32,715 bases of DNA from assembly GCA_031276355.1 (NCBI GenBank), contig JAISNC010000078.1:1-32715 (forward strand), written 5' to 3'. How positions within the stretch are numbered: position 1 is the first letter of the stretch; each line of letters begins with the position of its first letter. The position numbers and the translations under genes were made by a program. Shown piece after piece: positions 1-7,004 of the stretch. This DNA is from Odoribacteraceae bacterium. GTDB lineage: Bacteria; Bacteroidota; Bacteroidia; Bacteroidales; Marinifilaceae. The notes below the pieces were generated by a model that saw nothing but the letters and a program-made list of their open reading frames with translations, did not search any database and was not told the origin of the DNA.

Positions 1-105
1 GCGTTGAACTTGCTCAAAAAAGATACCGGGAAAGAAAGCCTACGATCTAAACGACTTAAAGCTGCTTGGAATAAGGACTTCATAATCGAATTACTCCAAT
101 TTTAA
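1..105 (+). CDS. ISAs1-family transposase, C-terminal fragment
   Basis: An open frame runs from the window edge to TAA at 103-105 and encodes 34 residues including LKSKRL-like text (SLRSKRLKAAWNKDFIIELL). Transposases of the ISAs1 / H-repeat family end with a very similar stretch, in which a conserved KRLKAAWD-type motif precedes a short hydrophobic tail. The stop is directly followed by a terminal repeat of the same family, as expected for the right end of the element. Only the last part of the gene lies in the window, so whether the transposase is intact cannot be judged. The family call rests on remembered motif similarity. Confidence 0.7.
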   Translation, partial: ALNLLKKDTGKESLRSKRLKAAWNKDFIIELLQF

Positions 106-118
106 TGCGTTGACCCTG
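105..118 (+). mobile_element. Right terminal inverted repeat of ISAs1-family element
   Basis: ATGCGTTGACCCTG lies immediately after the transposase stop. ISAs1/H-repeat elements end in ATGCGTTTGCCCTG or close variants, so this marks the right boundary of the insertion sequence. The target-site duplication would start at 119 (CGGAGAAGAG is the candidate), but the left end is outside the window, so it cannot be confirmed. Confidence 0.7.
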
Positions 119-148
119 CGGAGAAGAGAGAAAACGAAAGGATTTTAC

Positions 149-156
149 TACCTTTG
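149..156 (+). promoter_or_regulatory. Bacteroidetes -7 box (TACCTTTG)
   Basis: TACCTTTG matches the TAnnTTTG -7 consensus of Bacteroidetes housekeeping promoters and lies 22 bp before the preferred ATG at 178. I see no TTTG -33 element at the expected 19-bp spacing. The box starts only 30 bp beyond the IS end, so the insertion has replaced whatever lay upstream. Confidence 0.5.
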
Positions 157-177
157 CATCGTTTTCAGGAATGGCAA

Positions 178-486
178 ATGAAAGGAACGACAAAAAATAA
201 GGTTATGATTACGTGGATGCTGCTGTCGGTATTCATGTTGCCTTTCGTGGTCAAGAGCGTACATGCGTGTCACCTGGATACGGTCGTCTTGGAAGAGGAT
301 CATCGCTCTCATGACTGTACGGATTGTCCGGTATGCCATTTCGTCTTCTCCTACTTTATTGAGACAGACCCTCTCGCGGAGACCATCCTTATGGTGTCAG
401 GGACGATGGATCCGGTAGTGTACCGGGGAAAAAGCCTGGATCGGGTCTCCCTCGCCTCCCCCTCTCGCGCGCCCCCGGCCATATAA
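178..486 (+). CDS. Small exported Cys/His-rich protein of a metal-uptake locus
   Basis: This 103-residue protein starts at ATG 178. A TTG at 154 would extend it, but that codon lies inside the putative -7 box. A hydrophobic signal segment (about residues 8-27, ITWMLLSVFMLPFVVKSVHA) is followed by a Cys/His cluster: CHLD, then HRSHDCTDCPVCHFVF. This spacing of Cys and His looks like a metal site in a periplasmic protein. I do not recognise the family; small proteins of this kind do occur ahead of TonB-dependent receptors in Bacteroidetes. The next gene is a receptor and the one after is a His-rich DUF4625 lipoprotein, so a role in binding or sensing a transition metal is inferred. The C-terminal third (SLASPSRAPPAI) has no recognisable feature. 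Confidence 0.6.
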   Translation: MKGTTKNKVMITWMLLSVFMLPFVVKSVHACHLDTVVLEEDHRSHDCTDCPVCHFVFSYFIETDPLAETILMVSGTMDPVVYRGKSLDRVSLASPSRAPPAI

Positions 487-508
487 ACACCCATTTGCAT
501 GTTAGATA

Positions 509-540
509 GCACGAGTAGCCTGACTCGTGCGAGAGTTTTA
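509..540 (+). terminator. Intrinsic terminator or attenuator between the Cys/His gene and the receptor
   Basis: GCACGAGT (509-516) and ACTCGTGC (523-530) form a perfect 8-bp stem with a 6-nt loop, followed by GAGAGTTTTATATT. The hairpin overlaps the extended N-terminus that the receptor would have if it started at 499, which favours the ATG at 565. It may reduce read-through from the first gene into the receptor. Confidence 0.45.
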
Positions 541-564
541 TATTACACCAAAAGAGATCGTAGT

Positions 565-2706
565 ATGCGTGTAGGTTTGATCCTGATGGCGTACGTGATG
601 TTGGTGGCCCGTCAAGTGCACGCGCGCGAGACCGACACCATTCAAAACATTCGCTTGGAGGAAGTCATTGTCACAGGAGGGAACAGTTCAGCCGTCGTTC
701 GGCGCAAATCGACGCTCCCCGTGGAGTTTGCCGGTAAACAGTTCCTGCAGGAACACTTCACGGGCAACCTGGTTCGTGCCCTGGAGCATCTGCCGGGAGT
801 ACACTCCATGGACATAGGTTCCGGTTTCTCCAAGCCGCTGATTCGCGGGATGGGCTTCAATCGCGTGGCCGTGGTGGAGAACGGGGTAAAACAGGAGGGG
901 CAACAGTGGGGGGCTGACCACGGGCTTGAAATCGATGCCTTCAACGTCGAGAGCGTCACCGTGCTCAAAGGCCCCGCTTCCCTGCTTCACGGCAGCGATG
1001 CGATGGGGGGTGTCATCGAGATCACGCGTCAACCACCGCCGGAGGAGGATCGGGTTCTCGGCGAAATCGTCCTGCTGGGGCGAACCGTGAACGGTACTGT
1101 AGGCGGTTCGGTGATGACCGGGATGAAGCGAAGAGCATGGTATGCCAAGGCCCGTTACTCGGAACAACATTTTGGTGACTATCGCGTCCCCGTCGATACC
1201 GTCGTTTACCTCACGCAACGTTTGCCCATCCTCACGCGCGGGCTGAAGAATACCGCCGGTTTGGAGCGGGATGTCGCGGGGCACCTTGAATACCATTTCG
1301 GGAGATACCACGCTTGGTATGCCATTAGCGATGCCTATCAGAAAGTCGGTTTCTTTCCCGGGGCACACGGGATCCCCGACGCATCCCGTCTGCAAGATGA
1401 CGGTGATAGCCGGGATATAGCTCTCCCGTACAGCACCGTGAATCACCTGAAGGTGACTACTCGCCAGCAATACGCGTGGGCATCGCTGACCCTCTCTTGG
1501 GATGCCGGCTACCAGTACAATCATCGCGAGGAGCAGAGCCGTTTTCATACCCACTACGATGGCCAGCCTCTCCCGGAACATGCCCCTAACCGGGAACTGG
1601 CATTCTTCTTGGACACGTACAGCTCCTCCTTGAGCTTGAAACGGGAATTACCAGAGTGGGAGCAGGTGATGGGCTGGGATGTCCAGGCTCAGCGCAACCG
1701 CATCGCGGGTTACTCCTTTCTCCTGCCGAGATATGATCGTTTCGCCACGGGCCTCTTCGGGATCATTACCTATCGTCCGTCCACTTGCTTTTCCGCGAGT
1801 GGTGGCGTACGTTATGACCGTGGTATCGTGGAGATTTCGGCTTACCGGGACCCGTATCTCGAAACTTATCTTCGGGAACAGGGCTACGGTGACGAGGCGA
1901 TCGCTCTCTATCGCTGGCGAGCGTATGCCGTGGACAGGCGTTTCGGGGACATCTCCGCCTCGCTGGGAATCGTGTGGAGCCCGGGTGTTCACCTGTTTAA
2001 GGCGAACGTGGGGCGCGCTTTTCGCTTGCCCGGGGCCAACGAACTGGCCGCGAACGGGGTGCACCACGGTACCTTTCGTCACGAACAGGGTGATCCCGCG
2101 CTATCATCCGAGCGCGGCTGGCAGGTAGATCTCTCCTACACGTTTCGGCGTGCGCCGTTTACCTTTGCCGTGTCGCCGTTCGTGGCCGTTTTCAGCAACT
2201 ACATCTACTTGAAACCGACCGGTATATGGTCGGCGCTTCCTCATGCCGGGCAGATTTACCGTTACACGGGAGCTCGTGCCCTCTTCGCGGGGGCAGAGTT
2301 ATCGTTCGGCATCGACTTTCTGCGCGGGTTTAGCTACCTCTTCACGGGGGAGTATGTTCATACCTACAACCGGGACGAGCGCACCCCGTTGAGTTTCTCT
2401 CCGCCGGCCTCGCTCTCTAATACCCTTTCGTGGGGCGGGGCACGGGTACGGTGCCACGCGGAGTGGCAGCATATCGCTCCCCAGCGCCGCGTGGCCCGAA
2501 ACGAGAAACCAACATCCGGGAGCCACCTCCTGCACGCCGGCATGACAACCCTCTTCCCCTTGGGAGCATCGCGGGCGGAGATTACCCTCTCGCTCCAGAA
2601 TGTGCTGGACACGCGTTATTATAATCATCTTAGTTTTTACCGGAAGGTCGAGATCCCCGAGCCGGGGCGCGACTTCCGGGTAGTCATTAAATATCTTTTA
2701 AAATAA
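565..2706 (+). CDS. TonB-dependent outer-membrane receptor, probable metal or metal-complex uptake
   Basis: The protein has 713 residues from ATG 565, where a clean signal peptide starts (MRVGLILMAYVMLVARQVHA). An in-frame ATG at 499 would add 22 residues before this signal and across a hairpin. A TonB-box-like LEEVIVTG follows the signal. The plug domain comes next (LIRGMGFNRVAVVENG, VESVTVLKGPASLLHGSDAMGG), then a long beta-barrel ending in LQNVLDTRYYNHLSFYR and a short terminal strand. There is no STN or carboxypeptidase-like extension, so it is a classical receptor rather than SusC-type. The plug carries QQWGADHGLEID with a His/Asp-rich loop. Neighbours are a Cys/His exported protein and a His-rich DUF4625 lipoprotein, which suggests a metal substrate; zinc or copper are guesses. 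Confidence 0.85.
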   Translation: MRVGLILMAYVMLVARQVHARETDTIQNIRLEEVIVTGGNSSAVVRRKSTLPVEFAGKQFLQEHFTGNLVRALEHLPGVHSMDIGSGFSKPLIRGMGFNRVAVVENGVKQEGQQWGADHGLEIDAFNVESVTVLKGPASLLHGSDAMGGVIEITRQPPPEEDRVLGEIVLLGRTVNGTVGGSVMTGMKRRAWYAKARYSEQHFGDYRVPVDTVVYLTQRLPILTRGLKNTAGLERDVAGHLEYHFGRYHAWYAISDAYQKVGFFPGAHGIPDASRLQDDGDSRDIALPYSTVNHLKVTTRQQYAWASLTLSWDAGYQYNHREEQSRFHTHYDGQPLPEHAPNRELAFFLDTYSSSLSLKRELPEWEQVMGWDVQAQRNRIAGYSFLLPRYDRFATGLFGIITYRPSTCFSASGGVRYDRGIVEISAYRDPYLETYLREQGYGDEAIALYRWRAYAVDRRFGDISASLGIVWSPGVHLFKANVGRAFRLPGANELAANGVHHGTFRHEQGDPALSSERGWQVDLSYTFRRAPFTFAVSPFVAVFSNYIYLKPTGIWSALPHAGQIYRYTGARALFAGAELSFGIDFLRGFSYLFTGEYVHTYNRDERTPLSFSPPASLSNTLSWGGARVRCHAEWQHIAPQRRVARNEKPTSGSHLLHAGMTTLFPLGASRAEITLSLQNVLDTRYYNHLSFYRKVEIPEPGRDFRVVIKYLLK

Positions 2707-2712
2707 AGTAAC

Positions 2713-3198
2713 ATGAAAACAAATTTCTATTTTCTGCTTTGCCTGATGGCAATCGTTTCGTTCTTCGCGATAGCGTGCGAGGATGAGAGTGACACCACGC
2801 TTCCCGTGATCAACTTGATCGAGCCCGAGGAGGGGGATACCTTGCAAATCGGCACCGACGTGCACTTCACGATGAAGTTGTTCGACAACGACATGTTGAA
2901 GTCTTACAAGGTGGATATCCACAATAATTTCACGCCGCACACCCACGCGGCCAGCGGGGAGAGTACCGAGACGGTGCCCTTCGCTTATAACCACACGTGG
3001 GACGTGGCGGCAAAGGCGAAGAAGGGTGATACGTTGTCGGTACACCACCACGAGATCATCATCGCGGGGAACGCCACGCCGGGAGCCTACCACCTGGTAG
3101 TGTATTGCACGGATGTCTCCGGTAACGAGTCGCACGTGGCACGCAACATCGTCTTGAGTCACGAGGGCGGCGAGCACGAGGAGCACGCGGAGGATTGA
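2713..3198 (+). CDS. DUF4625-family His-rich lipoprotein
   Basis: A 161-residue lipoprotein with signal peptide and lipobox FAIAC (lipidated Cys22). The body resembles the DUF4625 family of Bacteroidetes: PVINLIEPEEGDTLQIGTDV, then DNDMLKSYKVDIHNNF, and TPGAYHLVVYCTDVSGNES, an Ig-like fold. It is rich in His (HNNFTPHTHA, SVHHHEI) and ends in HEGGEHEEHAED, consistent with metal binding. It follows the receptor stop by six bases, so the two are almost certainly co-transcribed. A surface or periplasmic metal-capturing partner of the receptor is inferred. The family has no assigned biochemical function that I know of. Confidence 0.8.
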   Translation: MKTNFYFLLCLMAIVSFFAIACEDESDTTLPVINLIEPEEGDTLQIGTDVHFTMKLFDNDMLKSYKVDIHNNFTPHTHAASGESTETVPFAYNHTWDVAAKAKKGDTLSVHHHEIIIAGNATPGAYHLVVYCTDVSGNESHVARNIVLSHEGGEHEEHAED

Positions 3199-3248
3199 CC
3201 GTTCTCCTCGTTTCGTCGTACTGCAAGGGAGTCGAGATACAAATAGGT

Positions 3249-3284
3249 GGTTGTCGGGGAAGGCCCCGGCAACCATCTTGTTTT
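3249..3284 (+). terminator. Rho-independent terminator after the DUF4625 gene
   Basis: GGTTGTCGGGG (3249-3259), loop AAGG and CCCCGGCAACC (3264-3274) pair over 11 positions with one G-U, followed by ATCTTGTTTT. It closes the metal-uptake unit before the phosphate locus. Confidence 0.7.
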
Positions 3285-3306
3285 GATAGTCTCCCGCAAG
3301 TGGGGC

Positions 3307-3393
3307 TTGTAACCGTTTTGTAATCGTTTCCCCGCGTGTTGGGGCGGGAGAAATTGTAACAATTCCGTAATTATATTGTTACTTTCCTGTAAC
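3307..3393 (+). promoter_or_regulatory. Array of Pho-box-like direct repeats upstream of pstC
   Basis: Seven-base elements related to TTGTAAC recur at exactly 11-bp steps: TTGTAAC 3307-3313 and TTGTAAT 3318-3324, then TTGTAAC 3354-3360, CCGTAAT 3365-3371, TTGTTAC 3376-3382 and CTGTAAC 3387-3393. PhoB of other bacteria binds direct repeats of a 7-mer at 11-bp spacing placed just upstream of the -10 element. Here the last box ends 10 bp before the -7 box, and a PhoB-type regulator is encoded in the same locus. The binding protein is inferred. Confidence 0.7.
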
Positions 3394-3403
3394 GACGGGC
3401 TTC

Positions 3404-3411
3404 TACTTTTG
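3404..3411 (+). promoter_or_regulatory. Bacteroidetes -7 box of the pst operon (TACTTTTG)
   Basis: TACTTTTG fits TAnnTTTG and lies 16 bp before the pstC ATG. No TTTG -33 element sits at standard spacing. The 11-bp-phased boxes occupy that position instead, the arrangement expected of an activator-dependent promoter. Confidence 0.65.
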
Positions 3412-3427
3412 CGGCAATGATTACAAA

Positions 3428-4654
3428 ATGAATACGAAAATGAAATGGACGAAACGAGTCGTGAAACACGTGATTGAAGGCTTGTTCACCTTGAGCGGGG
3501 GGGTGACGAGCCTCGCTATTTTATTGATCGTCGTGTTTCTATTCAAGGAGGGGACAGGGCTTTTCTCCAGTCCCGTGTTGGAAAGGGGATACACGCTGTG
3601 TGTAAACGCGGCCAATCCCGTGGAGTGCCTTGATGCGCGGCAGATCAAGCAACTCTTTGACGGGGAGATCACTGAATGGCAGGAAGTAGGAGGAAAGGAG
3701 GGCGAGATCGTGCTATTCCGTTTCGAGGAGGTATTCTCTCTCTACGGGGAGGAGGAACTGGGAGAAGAGTACGCGCTGTTGCCGCGGCGTTTGGAGGAGA
3801 TCGTGGCCAAGACCCCGGGAATCATCGCTTTCTTGCCCGACGAGTACCTGCCTGCGGGAGAAGAGATCGTGAAGCGGCTGGTAGCGGGGAATATCTCGCC
3901 GGCGCAATTCTTCGGTGGCGGCGAGTGGCAGCCGACGGCCGGTCCTGCCCCGCGTTTTGGAGTGCTCCCGTTGATCTTGGGCACGTTGTGGGTAAGTCTT
4001 TTCGCCATCTTCCTGGCGCTGGTGCCGGGCTTGGGGGTGGCCGTCTACTTGGCGGAGTTGGCTGATGATCGGACACGGCAGTGGTTGAAGCCGATGATCG
4101 AGTTGTTGGCGGGGATTCCCTCCGTGGTGTACGGGTTTTTCGGGTTGGTGGTGCTGGTGCCGTTGATCCAGCGGGTGTTTGACTTACCCGTTGGGGAGAG
4201 CGCCTTGGCGGGGAGCGTCGTGTTGGCGATCATGGCATTGCCGACGATTATCACGATTGCCGAGGACGCGATGCGTGGGGCACCCCGGGCGTTACGCGAG
4301 GCGAGTTTGGCACTGGGAGCGACGCACTGGCAGACGATCTATCGGGTGGTGATCCCTTGTGCCTCGTCCGGCATCACGGCGGCGGCAGTGTTGGGTATCG
4401 GACGGGCCGTGGGCGAGACAATGGCCGTGTTGATGGTGACGGGAAATGCGGCGGTGATGCCTCGCTCGCTGTTTGAGCCGGTGCGCACGATCCCCGCCAC
4501 GATTGCCGCCGAGTTGGGCGAGGCCCCGGCCGGCGGAACGCATTACCAGGCGTTGTTCCTGCTGGGGTGCATTCTTTTCGCGATCACGTTGGTGATTAAC
4601 CTCTCGGCCGAGGTGATCGCGACGCGTAAACAAGGGAAAGGGTTGGGCGTATGA
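3428..4654 (+). CDS. pstC: Phosphate ABC transporter permease PstC with PstS-like periplasmic insertion
   Basis: A 408-residue inner-membrane permease. TM1 is at about 20-39. Residues about 50-165 then form a soluble insert that reads like part of a phosphate-binding protein (YTLCVNAANPVECLDARQIK, DGEITEWQEVGG, TPGIIAFLPDEY). The usual permease core follows from about 180: EAA-type loop PRALREASLALGATHWQTIY and GRAVGETMAVLMVTGN. Typical PstC proteins are about 300-330 residues, so the insert explains the extra length. It overlaps pstA by four bases (ATGA), indicating translational coupling. A predicted Pho-box promoter lies upstream. No separate pstS lies in the window. The permease call is firm; the origin of the insert is by similarity of motifs only. 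Confidence 0.93.
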   Translation: MNTKMKWTKRVVKHVIEGLFTLSGGVTSLAILLIVVFLFKEGTGLFSSPVLERGYTLCVNAANPVECLDARQIKQLFDGEITEWQEVGGKEGEIVLFRFEEVFSLYGEEELGEEYALLPRRLEEIVAKTPGIIAFLPDEYLPAGEEIVKRLVAGNISPAQFFGGGEWQPTAGPAPRFGVLPLILGTLWVSLFAIFLALVPGLGVAVYLAELADDRTRQWLKPMIELLAGIPSVVYGFFGLVVLVPLIQRVFDLPVGESALAGSVVLAIMALPTIITIAEDAMRGAPRALREASLALGATHWQTIYRVVIPCASSGITAAAVLGIGRAVGETMAVLMVTGNAAVMPRSLFEPVRTIPATIAAELGEAPAGGTHYQALFLLGCILFAITLVINLSAEVIATRKQGKGLGV

Positions 4655-5505
4655 ACAAGAAAGTAAAACAGGCCGTGGCATTCACGTTCTTTCGCCTCTT
4701 GGGGCTGCTGGTGGTGGGCATTTTGTGCTGGATCCTGGGCTTTATCGTGTACAACGGTATCGGGGTGATCAACTGGGAATTCTTGTCGTCGTCCCCGGAG
4801 GAGGGGATGAGTGCCGGAGGTGTTTTCCCGGCGATCGTGGGCACGTTGTGGTTGATTGCCGGGAGCATCGCTGTCGCTTTTCCCGTGGGCGTGATGTCGG
4901 GGATTTATATTCACGAGTACCTGGGGAACCGGTGGATCGTGCGGGTGATTCGCGTGATGACGAATAACCTGGGGGGAATCCCATCGATCGTTTTCGGGTT
5001 GTTTGGGATGGCGTTGTTCGTGCAGGCGTTTGGTTTCGGTGATTCGATCTTAGCGGGGGCATTCACGCTGGGGTTGCTTATCCTCCCGTTGATTATCCGC
5101 ACGACGGAGGAGGCCTTGAAGGCGATCCCGGACTCTTACCGGGCGGGGAGTTACGCGTTGGGGGCCGGTAAGTTGGAGACGATCTTCCGGGTATTGTTGC
5201 CGGTGGCGATGCCGAATATTATCACGGGATTGATCCTCTCTGTCGGGCGGGTATCGGGGGAGACGGCACCGATCCTTTTCACGGTGGCGGCCTATTTCCT
5301 GCCGAAGTTACCGAACGGCGTATTTGATCAGGTGATGGCGCTGCCGTATCACTTGTACGTGATCGCGACCAGCGGTACGGATATCGAGGCATCGCGCCCG
5401 ATGGCTTACGGGACGGCGCTGGTGCTTATTATTATTGTCCTGTTGATGAACTTGCTGGCGGCAGCCTCGCGGGTGTATCTCGGGAAAAAAGTGAAAATGG
5501 ATTGA
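4651..5505 (+). CDS. pstA: Phosphate ABC transporter permease PstA
   Basis: A 284-residue integral membrane protein, the normal length for PstA. Several hydrophobic segments are visible (about 12-36, 67-93, 117-150, 192-220, 253-276). The cytoplasmic EAA loop that docks to the ATPase reads EALKAIPDSYRAGSYALGAG followed by KLETIFRVLLP, and GRVSGETAPILFT is a PstA hallmark. It starts within the last codons of pstC (ATGA overlap) and is followed three bases after its stop by pstB. With PstC it forms the phosphate channel of the Pst high-affinity importer. Confidence 0.95.
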   Translation: MNKKVKQAVAFTFFRLLGLLVVGILCWILGFIVYNGIGVINWEFLSSSPEEGMSAGGVFPAIVGTLWLIAGSIAVAFPVGVMSGIYIHEYLGNRWIVRVIRVMTNNLGGIPSIVFGLFGMALFVQAFGFGDSILAGAFTLGLLILPLIIRTTEEALKAIPDSYRAGSYALGAGKLETIFRVLLPVAMPNIITGLILSVGRVSGETAPILFTVAAYFLPKLPNGVFDQVMALPYHLYVIATSGTDIEASRPMAYGTALVLIIIVLLMNLLAAASRVYLGKKVKMD

Positions 5506-5508
5506 ACG

Positions 5509-6255
5509 ATGATAGAGACAAAAAATGTAGATTTTTATTACGCGGGCTTCCACGCGCTGAAGGATATCAGCATCCGGATGGAGTCTCGCACGGTGACGGC
5601 GCTTATCGGCCCTTCGGGGTGCGGCAAGAGCACTTTTCTGCGCCTGTTTAACCGGATGAATGACCTGATCGACGATACGCGCGTGTCGGGCGAATGCCTG
5701 ATCGACGGTGAGGATATTTATCATAAATCGGTGGCAGTGGACGAGTTGCGGAAGCGCGTGGGGATGGTCTTCCAGAAGCCGAACCCGTTCCCGAAGTCTA
5801 TCTTCGAGAACGTGGCTTACGGGTTGCGCGTGAATGATGTCCGCGACAAGTCGTTTATCGCTTGTCGCGTGGAGGCCTCGCTGCGGGCCGCGGCACTGTG
5901 GGAGGAGGTGAAGGATAAGTTACGCAAATCGGCTTTCGCCCTTTCCGGTGGTCAGCAGCAACGGTTGTGCATCGCGCGGGCGCTGGCGGTATCGCCTTCC
6001 GTGTTGCTGATGGACGAACCGGCATCGGCGCTTGATCCGATCTCCACGTCGAAGATCGAGGAGCTAATCGCCGACTTGAAACGGGATTACACGATCGTGA
6101 TCGTGACGCATAACATGCAACAGGCCGCACGCGTGAGCGATAAGACGGGCTTTTTCATGATGGGCGAGCTGGTGGAGTTCGGCGACACGAGGATGATCTT
6201 CTCGGATCCCCTCAAGGAACAGACGCGGAATTATGTCACGGGCCGGTTCGGGTAA
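5509..6255 (+). CDS. pstB: Phosphate ABC transporter ATPase PstB
   Basis: A 248-residue ABC ATPase. Walker A GPSGCGKS is at 34-41, the Q-loop is in [15 protein letters not shown], the signature is LSGGQQQR (145-152), Walker B is LLMDEP (166-171) and the switch histidine is in VTHNMQQA (H201). [17 protein letters not shown] is characteristic of PstB. It hydrolyses ATP to drive phosphate import through PstC-PstA. It is the third gene of the operon. No phoU follows, although phoU commonly does; a regulator and kinase pair comes next. Confidence 0.96.
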   Translation: MIETKNVDFYYAGFHALKDISIRMESRTVTALIGPSGCGKSTFLRLFNRMNDLIDDTRVSGECLIDGEDIYHKSVAVDELRKRVGMVFQKPNPFPKSIFENVAYGLRVNDVRDKSFIACRVEASLRAAALWEEVKDKLRKSAFALSGGQQQRLCIARALAVSPSVLLMDEPASALDPISTSKIEELIADLKRDYTIVIVTHNMQQAARVSDKTGFFMMGELVEFGDTRMIFSDPLKEQTRNYVTGRFG

Positions 6256-6292
6256 ATCTCTCGCCGCGCGCGACGATTACGCGAAATAGGAT

Positions 6293-6300
6293 TACTTTTG
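6293..6300 (+). promoter_or_regulatory. Bacteroidetes -7 box upstream of the response regulator (TACTTTTG)
   Basis: TACTTTTG fits TAnnTTTG and ends 17 bp before the regulator ATG at 6318, so the two-component genes may also be transcribed on their own. No convincing -33 box or TTGTAAC array precedes it. Confidence 0.55.
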
Positions 6301-6317
6301 TAAAAAAAAACGGAGAT

Positions 6318-7004
6318 ATGATATACCCTAAAATTCTTATTGTCGATGACGACGCGGTGATTTGCGAGATCCTCGAGTTTAATCTCGCGAACGAAGGCTT
6401 CGATATCACGTGTGCTTACTCGGCGGAGGAGGCCTTGGAGAAGTTGACATCGGCCTACTCCCTCGTGCTGCTGGACGTGATGATGGGGGGGATGTCGGGT
6501 TACAAGTTGACGGAGATATTGCGACGCAACAAAAACCAGGTGCCCGTGATCTTTCTGACGGCGAAGGACACGGAGAATGATATGCTGACGGGGTTTTCCG
6601 TTGGTGGCGATGATTATATTTCCAAGCCGTTCTCGATCAAGGAGGTTGTCGCGCGCGTAAAGGCCGTTTTAAAACGTTACGAGCAGCCGGTGGTGCCCGT
6701 GAGTCGCAAAATCTCGTTTAGTGACGTAACGATAGACCTGGAATTGAAAGAGGTGGTCGTTGGTACGGAACGCATCCTGTTGACGAAGACGGAGTTCGAG
6801 TTGCTGACGCTCCTTGCTAGTGCCCCCGACCGGATCTTCTCGCGGGGGGAGATCATCGACCGGGTGTGGAAGGAGACCCCTTTCATCACCGAGCGCACGG
6901 TGGACGTACACATCACGCGTTTGCGCAAGAAACTGGGACAACGCGCCGCGCTCGTCTCGAATCGCTCGGGATATGGATACCGCTTTAATACTTCCAACTT
7001 ATGA
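6318..7004 (+). CDS. OmpR/PhoB-family response regulator
   Basis: The 228-residue protein has a receiver domain (1-118) with acidic pocket D10-D12, phospho-acceptor D53 (LVLLDVMM), T81 and K103 (ISKPFS). A winged-helix DNA-binding domain follows (about 128-226) with LTKTEFELLTLLASAPDRIF, RTVDVHITRLRKKLG and GYGYRF. This is the usual OmpR/PhoB layout and length. Its stop overlaps the kinase start by ATGA, and it lies just after pstCAB. It is therefore most likely the phosphate-responsive regulator, and the protein expected to bind the phased boxes at 3307-3393. The PhoB/PhoP role is inferred from context, since receivers of this family look alike. Confidence 0.9.
   Translation: MIYPKILIVDDDAVICEILEFNLANEGFDITCAYSAEEALEKLTSAYSLVLLDVMMGGMSGYKLTEILRRNKNQVPVIFLTAKDTENDMLTGFSVGGDDYISKPFSIKEVVARVKAVLKRYEQPVVPVSRKISFSDVTIDLELKEVVVGTERILLTKTEFELLTLLASAPDRIFSRGEIIDRVWKETPFITERTVDVHITRLRKKLGQRAALVSNRSGYGYRFNTSNL

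Noticed and set aside
499-564. Extended N-terminus of the TonB receptor from ATG 499
   Set aside because: It would place 22 residues before a complete signal peptide and cover a terminator-like hairpin.
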